NCBI GenBank assembly: GCA_024226315.1
Contig: JAAELT010000012.1
Location: forward strand, 1 to 54,144
Direction of reading: 5' to 3'
Source of the DNA: a bacterium
GTDB lineage: Bacteria; Acidobacteriota; Thermoanaerobaculia; Multivoradales; J023
Length of the DNA: 54,144 nucleotides
In this document: positions 1 to 8,531 of the stretch, in pieces
Layout: every line of letters starts with the position of its first letter
Numbering within the stretch: position 1 is the stretch's first letter
Notes under the pieces: model-generated
Databases searched by the model: none
What the model was told of the DNA's origin: nothing
Seen by the model: only the letters and a program-made list of their open reading frames with translations
Made by a program: the position numbers and the translations under genes

Positions 1-130
1 ATACGGCAGGTAGCGATCCTATCCGGATCAACGCCTGCGCGTCAGTACCTGAGGCAGGAGCCCGGTGCGGTAGTTCCGCACGCCGGGATCTGCGCGGGGG
101 CCGGGGGGTAACCCCCGGTCCTACCGCGAC
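1..130 (+). mobile_element. 3' end of a group II intron (domains V and VI), partial
   Basis: Positions 58-90 fold as a group II intron domain V. They begin GAGC, form a lower helix CCGG/CCGG, an upper helix TGCGG/CCGCA closed by a short TAGTT loop, carry a two-base CG bulge on the 3' side and end in GGATC. Positions 98-121 form a strong hairpin (CCGGGGG, loop GTAA, CCCCCGG), as in domain VI. It is followed by CCTACCGCGAC, in which A123 is a candidate branch-point adenosine 7 nt before a plausible intron end near 130. The rest of the ribozyme and any intron-encoded reverse transcriptase would lie to the left of the window. The end point is approximate and the identification rests on structure and remembered consensus only. 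Confidence 0.65.
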
Positions 131-357
131 CCTGCTACTGGGGGATGCACCACGGTCCATTGACGTGCAGGCTGTACCTCTTGGGACGGCCGCGTAGGGG
201 GTGGAAGTCGAAGCCAGGGAGATTCAACTTCGAAGGCGCTAAGAATGCCTGGCACCTGCTTCTGGCGTACAGGCTATACTTTCAAAGATCGAGCGGGTTT
301 GGGGCTCCATGCCAAAGGAGCCTGCGGCAAATCTCTTACGGATGTCAGGAGGCGATC

Positions 358-495
358 ATGGCAAAGTGCAAGGCATGCGGTGGCTCTGGAGTATGCGGAG
401 AGTGTTACGGAGCTGGCAAGTACGGCGGCAAACCGTGCAACTATTGCAAAGGCAGCAAGAAATGCAGGACGTGCAGCGGGTCTGGCCGAGCCTGA
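358..495 (+). CDS. 45-residue CxxCxGxG zinc-finger miniprotein
   Basis: The start is set by a clean Shine-Dalgarno sequence (CAGGAGG, 346-352) five bases before ATG 358. The open frame continues upstream but has no comparable signal there. The 45-residue product is almost entirely a cysteine/glycine zinc-binding module: CKACGGSG, CGECYGAG, CNYCKGS and CRTCSGSG follow one another, the same CxxCxGxG pattern as the DnaJ central zinc finger, with four CxxC pairs that would bind two zinc ions. There is no J domain and no signal peptide. The role is unknown; isolated modules of this type may bind unfolded protein or act as zinc-ribbon adaptors. It sits just downstream of the group II intron end. 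Function is not assigned. Confidence 0.72.
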   Translation: MAKCKACGGSGVCGECYGAGKYGGKPCNYCKGSKKCRTCSGSGRA

Positions 496-608
496 AACGC
501 CTGAGTAAGCGGATTTGCTCGTAAGATATTTAGCCTGGTTGGACTTAAGAACTGGCGTGATCATCCCTCGTCGGATTGAGGCGCTGAGTCGGCCAGGCGC
601 TAGAAGTT

Positions 609-643
609 CCTGGCACCGCTAGGAGGTGGCCTGGCACCGCTAG
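609..643. repeat. short direct repeat (CCTGGCACCGCTAG, two copies)
   Basis: The 14-mer CCTGGCACCGCTAG occurs at 609-622 and again at 630-643, 21 bp apart, between the zinc-finger miniprotein gene and the 3' end of the M48 gene. A related CCTGGCACC occurs at 248-256. Function is unknown; it may be residue of a small mobile element. Confidence 0.45.
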
Positions 644-649
644 AAGGCG

Positions 650-2125
650 TCAGCCTTCCACCAAGCCCGGGTTCTCGTCAGCGAATCTCCTCAGAGCGTC
701 GATTCGATTGACGATGTACGGGTGAGTGAGAAGCGCTTCCGACAATCTCGAAACTCCGTCACTGTCTACGTCGCCCTTCTGCTCGCTGAGTCCGTCGAAG
801 TCGAGCTGGTCGAAGAGCTCCTTGCCAACGCACAGCTTCCCCAATGACCTGATCGGCCCACCCAGGCTGCGACTGCCGATCAAGGCACCGCGGTCAGCTG
901 AGTACTCTGCTTTGCGGCTCCAGCCTTTGAAGAAGAACTGCAGAACATCGGAGAGAATGGGGAGGCCGATACCTGCTGGCTGCCCGATCAGGGTGCCCCA
1001 TGTCGTGTGCCCCAGATGGACGTGGGCCATCTCGTGCGCAATCACGGCCTGTAGCTCATCCTCATCCAATGCCTCGATCAAAGCCGAGTGCAGGACGATT
1101 GTCTTGCGCCCGAAGATGCCCATTGCATAGGCATTCAGACTGGGATCTTGCTGCACGAACAGCTGGGGTGGCTGCTCGATGCCAAGCCGCTGGGCGGCCT
1201 CTTCAGCCAGGGCATGAATCTCGGATAACTGCGTTCTGGTTACTTGAACGCTGTTGCCCAGGATCTGGCCCTGCTGGATCTTGACGAATACGATCCCCAG
1301 CACCATTAGAAAGAAGAACAACCCAAGAGTCAGCATTGTGACCCAGGCAAACGCAGCCAAGGTCACTCCAAGAGCGATCAGCAGCATCAACAGCTCGTTC
1401 TCGACTCGGAACCAGTCCGGTTCTCGCCGGGTGCCATCTTCGCCAGGTGCCGAAGTGTCCGGCGCGGAATCTGCAGGCTGTACCCCGGACTGCTGGGATT
1501 TTCCAACGCTGATCAGCCTCTCGGCTTGAACCAGCTTGGTCTTACCCTGCTCAGCGGCCTTCTTGGTCATCTGACCGGCTGTCTTGGCCGCGCCAGCCAA
1601 CTTCCTCCCAGCGACTCCAGCCGTCTCTCCGACGGACTGCCACATTGTAGCGCCAGTCTTGTCCGCAGCCCCAGCGGCAATCGCTTGCGCCCTCTCCGAA
1701 AGCGCCAGCCCTGCCTTCGCTGCCGTCCTCCACTCGCCGAGACTGCGTGACCAAATCAGGGTATCGTGGGTTATCAAATCGCCCTCGACAAGTTGAACCA
1801 GGTCCGGTTCACACAGCGGCCCTTGTTTCCGGCGCGATTCGTCGAGGTACCAGAGTTCCACGCCATGCGTCGGCACCGTTCCCGAAGCGTCCGCTGCAGC
1901 TGCGGTCGTCGATTCCGTCGTCGAGAATCCATCGTCGAGATCCTCCCCTCCGAGCGCGACCCAATCGCTCATGCCGGCCTTCCATACGAGCGTCCGTGCA
2001 GACACGGCCCCGCCCTCTAGCAGGGCCTTCAGCCCAGCCGTACTGACCGGGCCGACAGTCTTGTCGGCAGTCCGGAAGTACCATGATCTCTTCGGTGATT
2101 CCACTCGCGTTTCGTTGGCCGCCAT
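650..2125 (-). CDS. tandem GYF_2-domain M48-family membrane metalloprotease
   Basis: This 491-residue protein has two N-terminal GYF_2-type domains (about 14-58 and 90-140). Both show the aromatic start, the central GP and the closing TLVW/TLIW...W pattern. A low-complexity Ala/Lys linker follows, then one or two membrane segments (about 245-283) and a C-terminal M48 peptidase domain. The zinc motif HEMAH is at 364-368 and the third ligand is probably Glu407 in AEYSAD. The M48 family (HtpX/Ste24-like) cleaves membrane or secreted proteins; GYF_2 domains are thought to be peptide-binding or sensing modules. A strong RBS (GGAGGGAG) precedes ATG 2125. It is the last gene of the minus-strand cluster running from hsdM, 84 bp after the GYF_2-like hypothetical gene. 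A role in stress response or in the neighbouring TIR module is inference. Confidence 0.85.
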   Translation of the reverse strand: MAANETRVESPKRSWYFRTADKTVGPVSTAGLKALLEGGAVSARTLVWKAGMSDWVALGGEDLDDGFSTTESTTAAAADASGTVPTHGVELWYLDESRRKQGPLCEPDLVQLVEGDLITHDTLIWSRSLGEWRTAAKAGLALSERAQAIAAGAADKTGATMWQSVGETAGVAGRKLAGAAKTAGQMTKKAAEQGKTKLVQAERLISVGKSQQSGVQPADSAPDTSAPGEDGTRREPDWFRVENELLMLLIALGVTLAAFAWVTMLTLGLFFFLMVLGIVFVKIQQGQILGNSVQVTRTQLSEIHALAEEAAQRLGIEQPPQLFVQQDPSLNAYAMGIFGRKTIVLHSALIEALDEDELQAVIAHEMAHVHLGHTTWGTLIGQPAGIGLPILSDVLQFFFKGWSRKAEYSADRGALIGSRSLGGPIRSLGKLCVGKELFDQLDFDGLSEQKGDVDSDGVSRLSEALLTHPYIVNRIDALRRFADENPGLVEG

Positions 2126-2209
2126 GCGAGAACTCCCTCCACCCCTGAGTTGGATTCGAAGTATTCTAGCACGGCGAGCCGCGACCGCCGCCGGATTCTG
2201 GCGAGCCGA

Positions 2210-3268
2210 TCAGTCTTGGACACGGTGATGTCCGCTCGGGAATACAAGGGCCCAACGGGCCGTCTTCACGGCCTTTCCAAGATCCTCGACTTCCTGGTCT
2301 GGAAGGAGGGCTATCTGAGCTGCGAAGCGCCGCGGATGGTCTTTCGGGGTATCAGCCCCGCCGAGCCCCTCGAGAACGACATCAGGTATCTCCTGCATGC
2401 GATGCAGGTAGATTGAGCCGACCGGGCTCTCGGTCGGAACGTAGGAGTCCCAGTAATCCATGAATCGATCGGCCTCCGGCAGGCGGCCCTGTGCGCCTCT
2501 TTCTGCCCAGATCAGGTCGGGCAGGTAGTAGCGAATCTTGGTTGCTCCCAGTATCACGGGGGCCGCTCCCGGCTCGAACGCCTCCAAGATCTTTGCAGCC
2601 ACATCGATTCGGGCTTCAAGGAGAAAGAGTGTTTCGGGGGGTGCTCCGCGTACCGTCGGAGCCTTGAGCGCCGCCCATCTATTCTCTGAATACTTGAGAA
2701 TTCGTTCGCCCTCCTGAAGGCAACCTCGCAGGAGTTCAAGCTCATGTGTGCCGAAGTGAGGGTAAGCCCCGCGGATCTCTTCGCGTGTACTGCGAAAGAA
2801 GACTGGGTCGAAAGTATCGAACTCCGAGCCAAGAGCGAGGTGAGATCTCGCGGTCAAGAGCGATGCCGCATGGAGATCAGGAGCTTCACTCCGGGGCCAA
2901 TCGGCATTGCCCATTCTCGCCAAGCAAGGCTCCGCAATGTCTTTGTGGACGTGGGAAGCCTCGATAAAGAGTCGAACATATTCACTGTCGAAACGAGCTC
3001 TGAGTTCCTGCAGGGTCATGTCTGGCGCGGGTGGCACCGTATGTTTGAAGACGTAGTCTTCAAGGATGTTGAGGTCTCGATCCCCCGTTTGGTCGGAAGG
3101 CGTAGGCGTTACAGAAACACTTGAAGCGAGACCGGCGAAGTCGGGATGGGACGAAAACGTCCGCCACTCATTGTTGTTGCTGACAAGTGTGTCGGATGTG
3201 GCGTATTCAATAACTTTGTCTTTGATATAGGGGCCGTGGGTCTTTCGGTCTCGGAAGATGTAGTACAT
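2210..3268 (-). CDS. hypothetical protein with N-terminal GYF_2-like domain
   Basis: This 352-residue protein has no signal peptide or membrane segment. Residues 1-45 resemble a GYF_2 domain: YYIFRDRKTHGPY at the start, then DTLVSNNNEWRTF, which matches the usual TLVW...W ending. The remaining ~300 residues are mostly helical and charged, and I do not recognise the family. It lies 30 bp after the TIR gene and 84 bp before the M48 gene on the same strand, so the three are probably co-transcribed. The GYF_2-like fold shared with the M48 protein suggests both bind a common partner, which is inference. Confidence 0.72.
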   Translation of the reverse strand: MYYIFRDRKTHGPYIKDKVIEYATSDTLVSNNNEWRTFSSHPDFAGLASSVSVTPTPSDQTGDRDLNILEDYVFKHTVPPAPDMTLQELRARFDSEYVRLFIEASHVHKDIAEPCLARMGNADWPRSEAPDLHAASLLTARSHLALGSEFDTFDPVFFRSTREEIRGAYPHFGTHELELLRGCLQEGERILKYSENRWAALKAPTVRGAPPETLFLLEARIDVAAKILEAFEPGAAPVILGATKIRYYLPDLIWAERGAQGRLPEADRFMDYWDSYVPTESPVGSIYLHRMQEIPDVVLEGLGGADTPKDHPRRFAAQIALLPDQEVEDLGKAVKTARWALVFPSGHHRVQD

Positions 3269-3298
3269 AATCGAAGCCTGCCAGAAGTCGCTGCTACT

Positions 3299-5062
3299 CT
3301 AGAGGCTGATGCCACCGGCCATGTATAGGCGCCGGACGATCTGCTTGCGCTCGGCGTCATAGGAAGCTCGAACAGCTTGCCAAACACCGGCGTCAAGCGA
3401 TCGGAGATAGTATTCCTTAATATCCGTCGGTTCTTCTTGCACGACGTTCAAGTTGAACCTCTCTGTGTCGTTGCTGTCCAGGAATCCGGCTTTCCTGAAC
3501 GGCTCTGCCAGCGAGCTCTGGCGAACCCAGGTGGACATGACGATGACAGTGAGGATCTGGCGAAGGATCCCGAATCGATCTCCGAGACAGACCTCGCGGT
3601 GTACAAGCGGCAGAATGCGTTCTTTGAAGATCTCGACGGCACGATGATTGATCTCGGGTTCCACCAGATCTGAAGGTCTGCCGGATTCTTTCAGATACTC
3701 GTAGGCTCTGTAGTCTGGTTCACACTGTACTTTGAAACCCAGTTTTTCGACCGTGATCTCCGCGTGATCTTCGTGCCCGGTCTCTCGAACCGTCAGGTCG
3801 TCAGGAGTGATCCACACTCTGAACCAGGCATTCGTGCGTTCGCTCGTCGTCTGAACTTCTTCGAGTTCACTCCAAAAGGCCCGGCCCGCGTCCAGCGACG
3901 GATGCAGCAGCCTTGCTGTGTAGTCCTTCAGTACGACATCTTGCGCCAGCAGGTCTCGGCCGAGCTCTGTGTGGCGCAGTGCTCGGGGTATTCCGCAGTA
4001 ATCGTCGTATGGAGATAGATCTACCTTGAGCAGATCAGGTTGCACGACCAGCGAAGCGTTCAGGTAGTTCCGAAGGCGCATCGCCAGCTCGACCTGTTCC
4101 TCTTCCGTTGGCGATGGCCGGGATCCGTCGGCCAGCAGTTTGAAACCAGGCTGAAGAGGATTGGACGCAGAGATAACCATTCCGCCAATGAGCGGCGGGA
4201 AGCCACCGGTAACGGAGTCGCCCACGGGCAGAGAAGGCGGCGCTTCCAGAGGCTTCACATCGGCCGCCGAGCTCACTTTCTGGCTTGCGATATGCAAAGA
4301 AGCGCCGATGGATTCACCGACCTCGATGATGTCGACGTTCAGCGATTCGGAGAGCGCCCCGTCGTTATGAAGCTTTTCGACCAGCCTCAGACACGCCTCA
4401 TTGCTGCTAAAACACAGATTGACCGAGCCGGCGCCGCTGCCGAAGAGCTCGAGGGTCGTGTCCCTGGTGAGTTTCCGCAATGCTCTGGCGAGTTCGAGCC
4501 GCCGTTGTAAGCTGAAGTCTTCGAGCTGGCCTCGAACACGAATGCCCCAGGTCATCGTCGGTTCAGGGCTTGAGGTTTGGATCCGGTGCCACTGATCGAG
4601 CATGGTGCCGATACCGTTCACGATGTCGGCAAAGGCTTTGTCGCGATCTCGGCACTCGCTGACCGGCTGGGCGCCCGAAGGCAGGATCTGGAACTGTCCA
4701 AGTGGAGTTTCTTCCAAGAGGGCCACTGGCCTCAACAGCACCGGGACTATCAGTGCCTCTCCTGCCCCATAGCGTCGAATCGCAGCCGAGAGCTCCACGT
4801 CCCAGCAATAGTCGGAGGCGACGAAACTCGGGCTGAGCAGCAACAGGATCAGATCCGCGGTATTCAACTCCTCGTCGATGACGCCCTGCCACAATCTGCC
4901 TGGCCCGATCTTTCGATAATGCCATGTCTCGACGCCTCTCGTCCTCTCGAGAACGGCGAGATGAGTCTCGAGCTGAGCGCGCAGTTTTTCGTCCTGATGA
5001 GCATAGGAAATGAAGATGCTGGGAGGGTGCCTATCCTCCTGAGTTTGTGTGTATCCGTACAT
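3299..5062 (-). CDS. TIR-domain protein with large uncharacterised C-terminal region
   Basis: This is a 587-residue protein. Residues 13-150 form a bacterial TIR domain. FISYAHQDE is the first strand, LILLLLSPSFVASDYCWDVE carries the expected catalytic glutamate (Glu90), and ALIVPVLLRPV follows. Bacterial TIR domains commonly hydrolyse NAD+ or make cyclic ADP-ribose signals, and many act in anti-phage abortive infection. Residues ~165-250 look like a small alpha/beta domain. Residues ~330-587 carry a distinct region containing LGRDLLAQDV, a Trp-rich FWSELEE segment and LRQILTVIVMSTW. I have an unverified impression that similar segments occur in uncharacterised bacterial proteins. An AAGG precedes ATG 5062. 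The gene lies 259 bp after hsdR on the same strand, next to a SIR2 gene and RM genes, which fits a defence role. Confidence 0.83.
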   Translation of the reverse strand: MYGYTQTQEDRHPPSIFISYAHQDEKLRAQLETHLAVLERTRGVETWHYRKIGPGRLWQGVIDEELNTADLILLLLSPSFVASDYCWDVELSAAIRRYGAGEALIVPVLLRPVALLEETPLGQFQILPSGAQPVSECRDRDKAFADIVNGIGTMLDQWHRIQTSSPEPTMTWGIRVRGQLEDFSLQRRLELARALRKLTRDTTLELFGSGAGSVNLCFSSNEACLRLVEKLHNDGALSESLNVDIIEVGESIGASLHIASQKVSSAADVKPLEAPPSLPVGDSVTGGFPPLIGGMVISASNPLQPGFKLLADGSRPSPTEEEQVELAMRLRNYLNASLVVQPDLLKVDLSPYDDYCGIPRALRHTELGRDLLAQDVVLKDYTARLLHPSLDAGRAFWSELEEVQTTSERTNAWFRVWITPDDLTVRETGHEDHAEITVEKLGFKVQCEPDYRAYEYLKESGRPSDLVEPEINHRAVEIFKERILPLVHREVCLGDRFGILRQILTVIVMSTWVRQSSLAEPFRKAGFLDSNDTERFNLNVVQEEPTDIKEYYLRSLDAGVWQAVRASYDAERKQIVRRLYMAGGISL

Positions 5063-5321
5063 TTGCCTTGGCGTCGTGAGTCGATGGACTAGTCGCCCCC
5101 TGATGGGCGGTGCCAGGCTCGGCTGGACTTCGACTAGCGCTGCCTTCAGGATCGGTTAGAACCTTGGCGATTGAAGCTCGCTAGTGGTCATTGAATGCGA
5201 CTCCGGCGCTTCGGGATGGTCCCTTTCGATCATCCTATCGCACCGCTATTCGCGGGTCTGCCGACACCCGAAGAGTGGCCGGACACTGCTTCTAAGGGGC
5301 ATGAAGAAGAGAATCCTGCTC

Positions 5322-8300
5322 CTAGTCGGACCATTCCTCGCACAGAGCCTCAGCTTGCTCGATCACACGAGCAACCGCTCTCTCCTGCCCTTTCGGTGGA
5401 TATTTGTATCGACGAAGAAGGCGCTTAATCAAGAGGCGCATCTTGGCGCGTACGCTCTCACGGACCTGCCAGTCTACCGTGGTGCTCGCACGTAGCTTCT
5501 CTGTTAGCTCCACGGCGAGCCTCTTGAGGGTTTCATTTCCCATCTCCTGGAGAACCTCAGGTCGTTCAGCGAGAGCGTCATAAAATGCGATCTCGTCTTC
5601 ATTGAGCCCAAGCTCTTCGTCGCGCTTAATTGCTTCATGGTAGTCTTTGGCCAATTGGACAAGCTCTTCTATCACCTTTGCGGTTTCGATGAATCCTCTG
5701 TGGTATCGACGAAGTGCATCTTCGAGCCGCTCTCCAAACTTCTTTTCTTGCACCACGTTCTTTCGAGCCCGCGATTTCACTTGATCGCGCAGGAGACGCT
5801 CGAGCAATTCGACAGCCAGGCTCGCCTGGGGCAGGTTTTTGACCTCATCGAGGAACTCGTCGGCGAGGAGGCTGATATTGGGTTTCTCGAGACCAGCTAG
5901 ATCAAAGACATCGACGATACCTTCTGAAAAAACCGCATTGTCGAGGATCTGCTTGAGAACGGAGTCCTTGGCCGCCTTCGAGACCTTCTGCGTGGTCGTG
6001 GTGTCTTTGATGATGACGGCCCGGACGGCAGAAAAGAATGCGATCTCTTCGCGGAGGGCGGCGGCCTCGTCGAGGGTGCTGCAGAGGGAGTAGGACTTGG
6101 TGACGCTAGCCATAACGTCGGCGTAGCGCTTTTTACCGTCTCTTTCTCCCTCGGCGTTCTTGACGTTTAGGATGTAGTTGGCGGCGGGAATGAGGACTTT
6201 GAGGGGATCGGTCTTGTATGCGGAGTAGTCGAAGCCGCCATTCTCCGCATACATGCCACGGACGATGTCCACCTTTTCGAGAAGGATTGCGAGGGCGTCC
6301 TGGGCCTTGACGGTGGGTTGGCCTTTGCCTTTGGCATCGGTGTAGGTTTTGACGGCGCGTTTGAGGTCGCCGGCGATGCCGATGTAGTCGACGATGAGGC
6401 CGCCGGGTTTGTCTTTGAAGACTCGGTTCACGCGGGCGATCGCCTGGGCGAGGTTGTGGCCTCGCATAGGCTTGTCGATGTACATGGTGTGGCAGCAGGG
6501 GGCGTCGAACCCGGTGAGCCACATGTCGCGGACGATGACGAGTTTGAGCGAGTCCGCGGGGTCTTTGAAGCGTCTCTCGAGGCGCTTTTTCTCCTGCTTG
6601 GTGTAGACGTGGTCTTGGAGTTCTTTCCGGTCGGTGGCATTGCCGGTCATTATGATGCGAACGGTGCCGTCTTCGTGGTTGTACCCGTTGATGACTCCAT
6701 CCTTTTCTCGCCGTGACCCTTCCCACTCCGAGCGGAGGGCGATGATCTCGTCGAAGAGGGAGACACAGATGTCGCGGCTCATGCAGACGATCATGGCTTT
6801 GCCGTCGAGCGACTCGGTGCGGGTCTCGAAGTGCTGGGTGAGGTCGGCGGCGATCTCCTTGATGCGTTCTTCGGCGCCGACGAGTTTGGCGAGTTCGGTC
6901 CACTTGCCCTTGGTCTTCTCGCGTGCGGCGATGTCTTCCTCGTCTTCGATGACTTCCTCGACCTCTTGGTTGAGGGCTTCGATCTCGGCGCGATTGATGT
7001 CGAGTTTGGCTAGGCGGCTTTCGTAGAAGATTTCGACGGTGGCGCCGTCATCGACGGCGTCCTGGATGTCGTAGATACTGACGTAGTCGCCGAAAGTGCC
7101 GCGCGTGTCTTTGTCTCCGAGTTCGATGGGAGTGCCGGTGAAGCCGATGAAGGCGGCGTTTGGTAGGGCGTCGCGCATGTGCTTGGCGTAGCCGAACTTG
7201 TAGACGCCCTTCTTCTTGTCGAGACGAGCGGTGAGACCGTATTGGCTTCGGTGGGCCTCGTCGGAGATGACGACGACGTTGTGGCGGTCGCAAAGGGAGG
7301 GATGGCCTTCTTCGCCTTCGAGTAGAGAGAACTTTTGAACAGTGGTGAAAATGATGCCGCCGGATTGGCGCTCGCTGAGTTTCTGACGAAGCTCGTCGCG
7401 GCTGTCGGCTTGTTCGGGGTCCTGTCTAAGTAGGTCCTTGGCCAAGCAGAACTGCTGGAAGAGCTGGCCGTCGAGGTCGTTGCGGTCGGTGACGACGACG
7501 AGGGTCGGGTTGTTCATCTCTGGCTGTTGGAGGAGCATGCCCGCGTAGCAGGCCATCGAGATGCTCTTGCCCGAGCCCTGGGTATGCCAGAAAACGCCGG
7601 CTTTCTTGGAGCCAGGGACGACCTCCCTGCCGTAGGCGGCGCGAGGTTCCCTTACTATGTCCTCGTCGAGTTGGCGAGAAGCGATGAGGGTCACGCGAAC
7701 GGCTTCGCGGACGCCGTGGAACTGGTGGTAACCAGCTATCTTCTTGATGAGCTGGTCGCCGTCCTGCTCGAAGAGGATGAAGTAGCGGAGGTATTCGAGG
7801 AGGTAGGCGGGATTGAAGAAGCCGCGGATGAAGGTTTCGAGCTGGTATTCGAGCTGCGGTTTGTCGTCCTCGTTGGAAATGGCGCGCCAAGGCATGAACC
7901 ACTCCTGGCTGGCAGTGAGGGAGCCGATGCGGGCGTTGGCACCGTCGCTAACGACGAGGGCTTCGTTGAAGACGTAGAGGTCGCTGACCTCGTCCTTGTA
8001 GGTCTGGATCTGATCGTAGGCGTGCCAGACGTCGGTGGTTTCGTCGGCCGGGTTCTTCAGCTCGATGTTGAAGAGAGGCAGGCCGTTGATGAAAGCGACC
8101 AGGTCGGGGCGACGCGGGCGCTTGGTGCCGGTAATGGTGAACTGGTTGGCGACGAGGAAATCGTTGTTGGCTGGATTCTGAAAGTCGATCAGGCGGGCGT
8201 CGTCACTGTCGGGCTCGCCGTCGGTATTGGCGAAGTCGATGGGCACGCCGCCCAGGAGGAGGCGGTGAAAAGCGCGGTTGTTTTGCGCCAAACTGGGTTC

Positions 8301-8528
8301 GCTGGGCTTGGTGGCGAGTTGGATAATTTCTTCGACGGCGGCCGGCGGAAGAATCGGATTGAGGCGGGAGATGGCAGAGGAAAGGCGATCTTTGAGAATG
8401 ACTTCACGGAAGCCCGGGCGCTCGGGTGTAGGTCCTTCTGGGGCAATGTCCGGCCCATGCGAGTAGCTCCATCCAGTGTCTTGAAACCACTGGATGGCGA
8501 GCTGTTCGAGTTGGTCCTCGTCGATCAC
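5322..8528 (-). CDS. hsdR: type I restriction endonuclease subunit R (HsdR)
   Basis: This 1068-residue motor/nuclease subunit translocates DNA with ATP and cleaves it when HsdS finds unmethylated sites. The N-terminal nuclease domain shows the PD...(E)xK core at Asp142, Glu156 and Lys158 (RRPDLVAF...NIELKNP). The SF2 motor follows: Walker A HTQGSGKS (about 315-322), DEAH (423-426), GFTGTPIE and later helicase motifs (VRDMWLTGFDAP, AIARVNRVF). The long C-terminal helical region should bind the methylase core. The start codon is GTG (8526-8528), three bases after the SIR2 stop, so translation is probably coupled. Length and motif order are those of an intact enzyme. Confidence 0.95.
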   Translation of the reverse strand: MIDEDQLEQLAIQWFQDTGWSYSHGPDIAPEGPTPERPGFREVILKDRLSSAISRLNPILPPAAVEEIIQLATKPSEPSLAQNNRAFHRLLLGGVPIDFANTDGEPDSDDARLIDFQNPANNDFLVANQFTITGTKRPRRPDLVAFINGLPLFNIELKNPADETTDVWHAYDQIQTYKDEVSDLYVFNEALVVSDGANARIGSLTASQEWFMPWRAISNEDDKPQLEYQLETFIRGFFNPAYLLEYLRYFILFEQDGDQLIKKIAGYHQFHGVREAVRVTLIASRQLDEDIVREPRAAYGREVVPGSKKAGVFWHTQGSGKSISMACYAGMLLQQPEMNNPTLVVVTDRNDLDGQLFQQFCLAKDLLRQDPEQADSRDELRQKLSERQSGGIIFTTVQKFSLLEGEEGHPSLCDRHNVVVISDEAHRSQYGLTARLDKKKGVYKFGYAKHMRDALPNAAFIGFTGTPIELGDKDTRGTFGDYVSIYDIQDAVDDGATVEIFYESRLAKLDINRAEIEALNQEVEEVIEDEEDIAAREKTKGKWTELAKLVGAEERIKEIAADLTQHFETRTESLDGKAMIVCMSRDICVSLFDEIIALRSEWEGSRREKDGVINGYNHEDGTVRIIMTGNATDRKELQDHVYTKQEKKRLERRFKDPADSLKLVIVRDMWLTGFDAPCCHTMYIDKPMRGHNLAQAIARVNRVFKDKPGGLIVDYIGIAGDLKRAVKTYTDAKGKGQPTVKAQDALAILLEKVDIVRGMYAENGGFDYSAYKTDPLKVLIPAANYILNVKNAEGERDGKKRYADVMASVTKSYSLCSTLDEAAALREEIAFFSAVRAVIIKDTTTTQKVSKAAKDSVLKQILDNAVFSEGIVDVFDLAGLEKPNISLLADEFLDEVKNLPQASLAVELLERLLRDQVKSRARKNVVQEKKFGERLEDALRRYHRGFIETAKVIEELVQLAKDYHEAIKRDEELGLNEDEIAFYDALAERPEVLQEMGNETLKRLAVELTEKLRASTTVDWQVRESVRAKMRLLIKRLLRRYKYPPKGQERAVARVIEQAEALCEEWSD

Positions 8529-8531
8529 GAG

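Noticed and set aside
5063..5321. Small gene between hsdR and the TIR gene
   Set aside because: No open frame with an RBS or family resemblance; probably leader or promoter sequence for the TIR gene.
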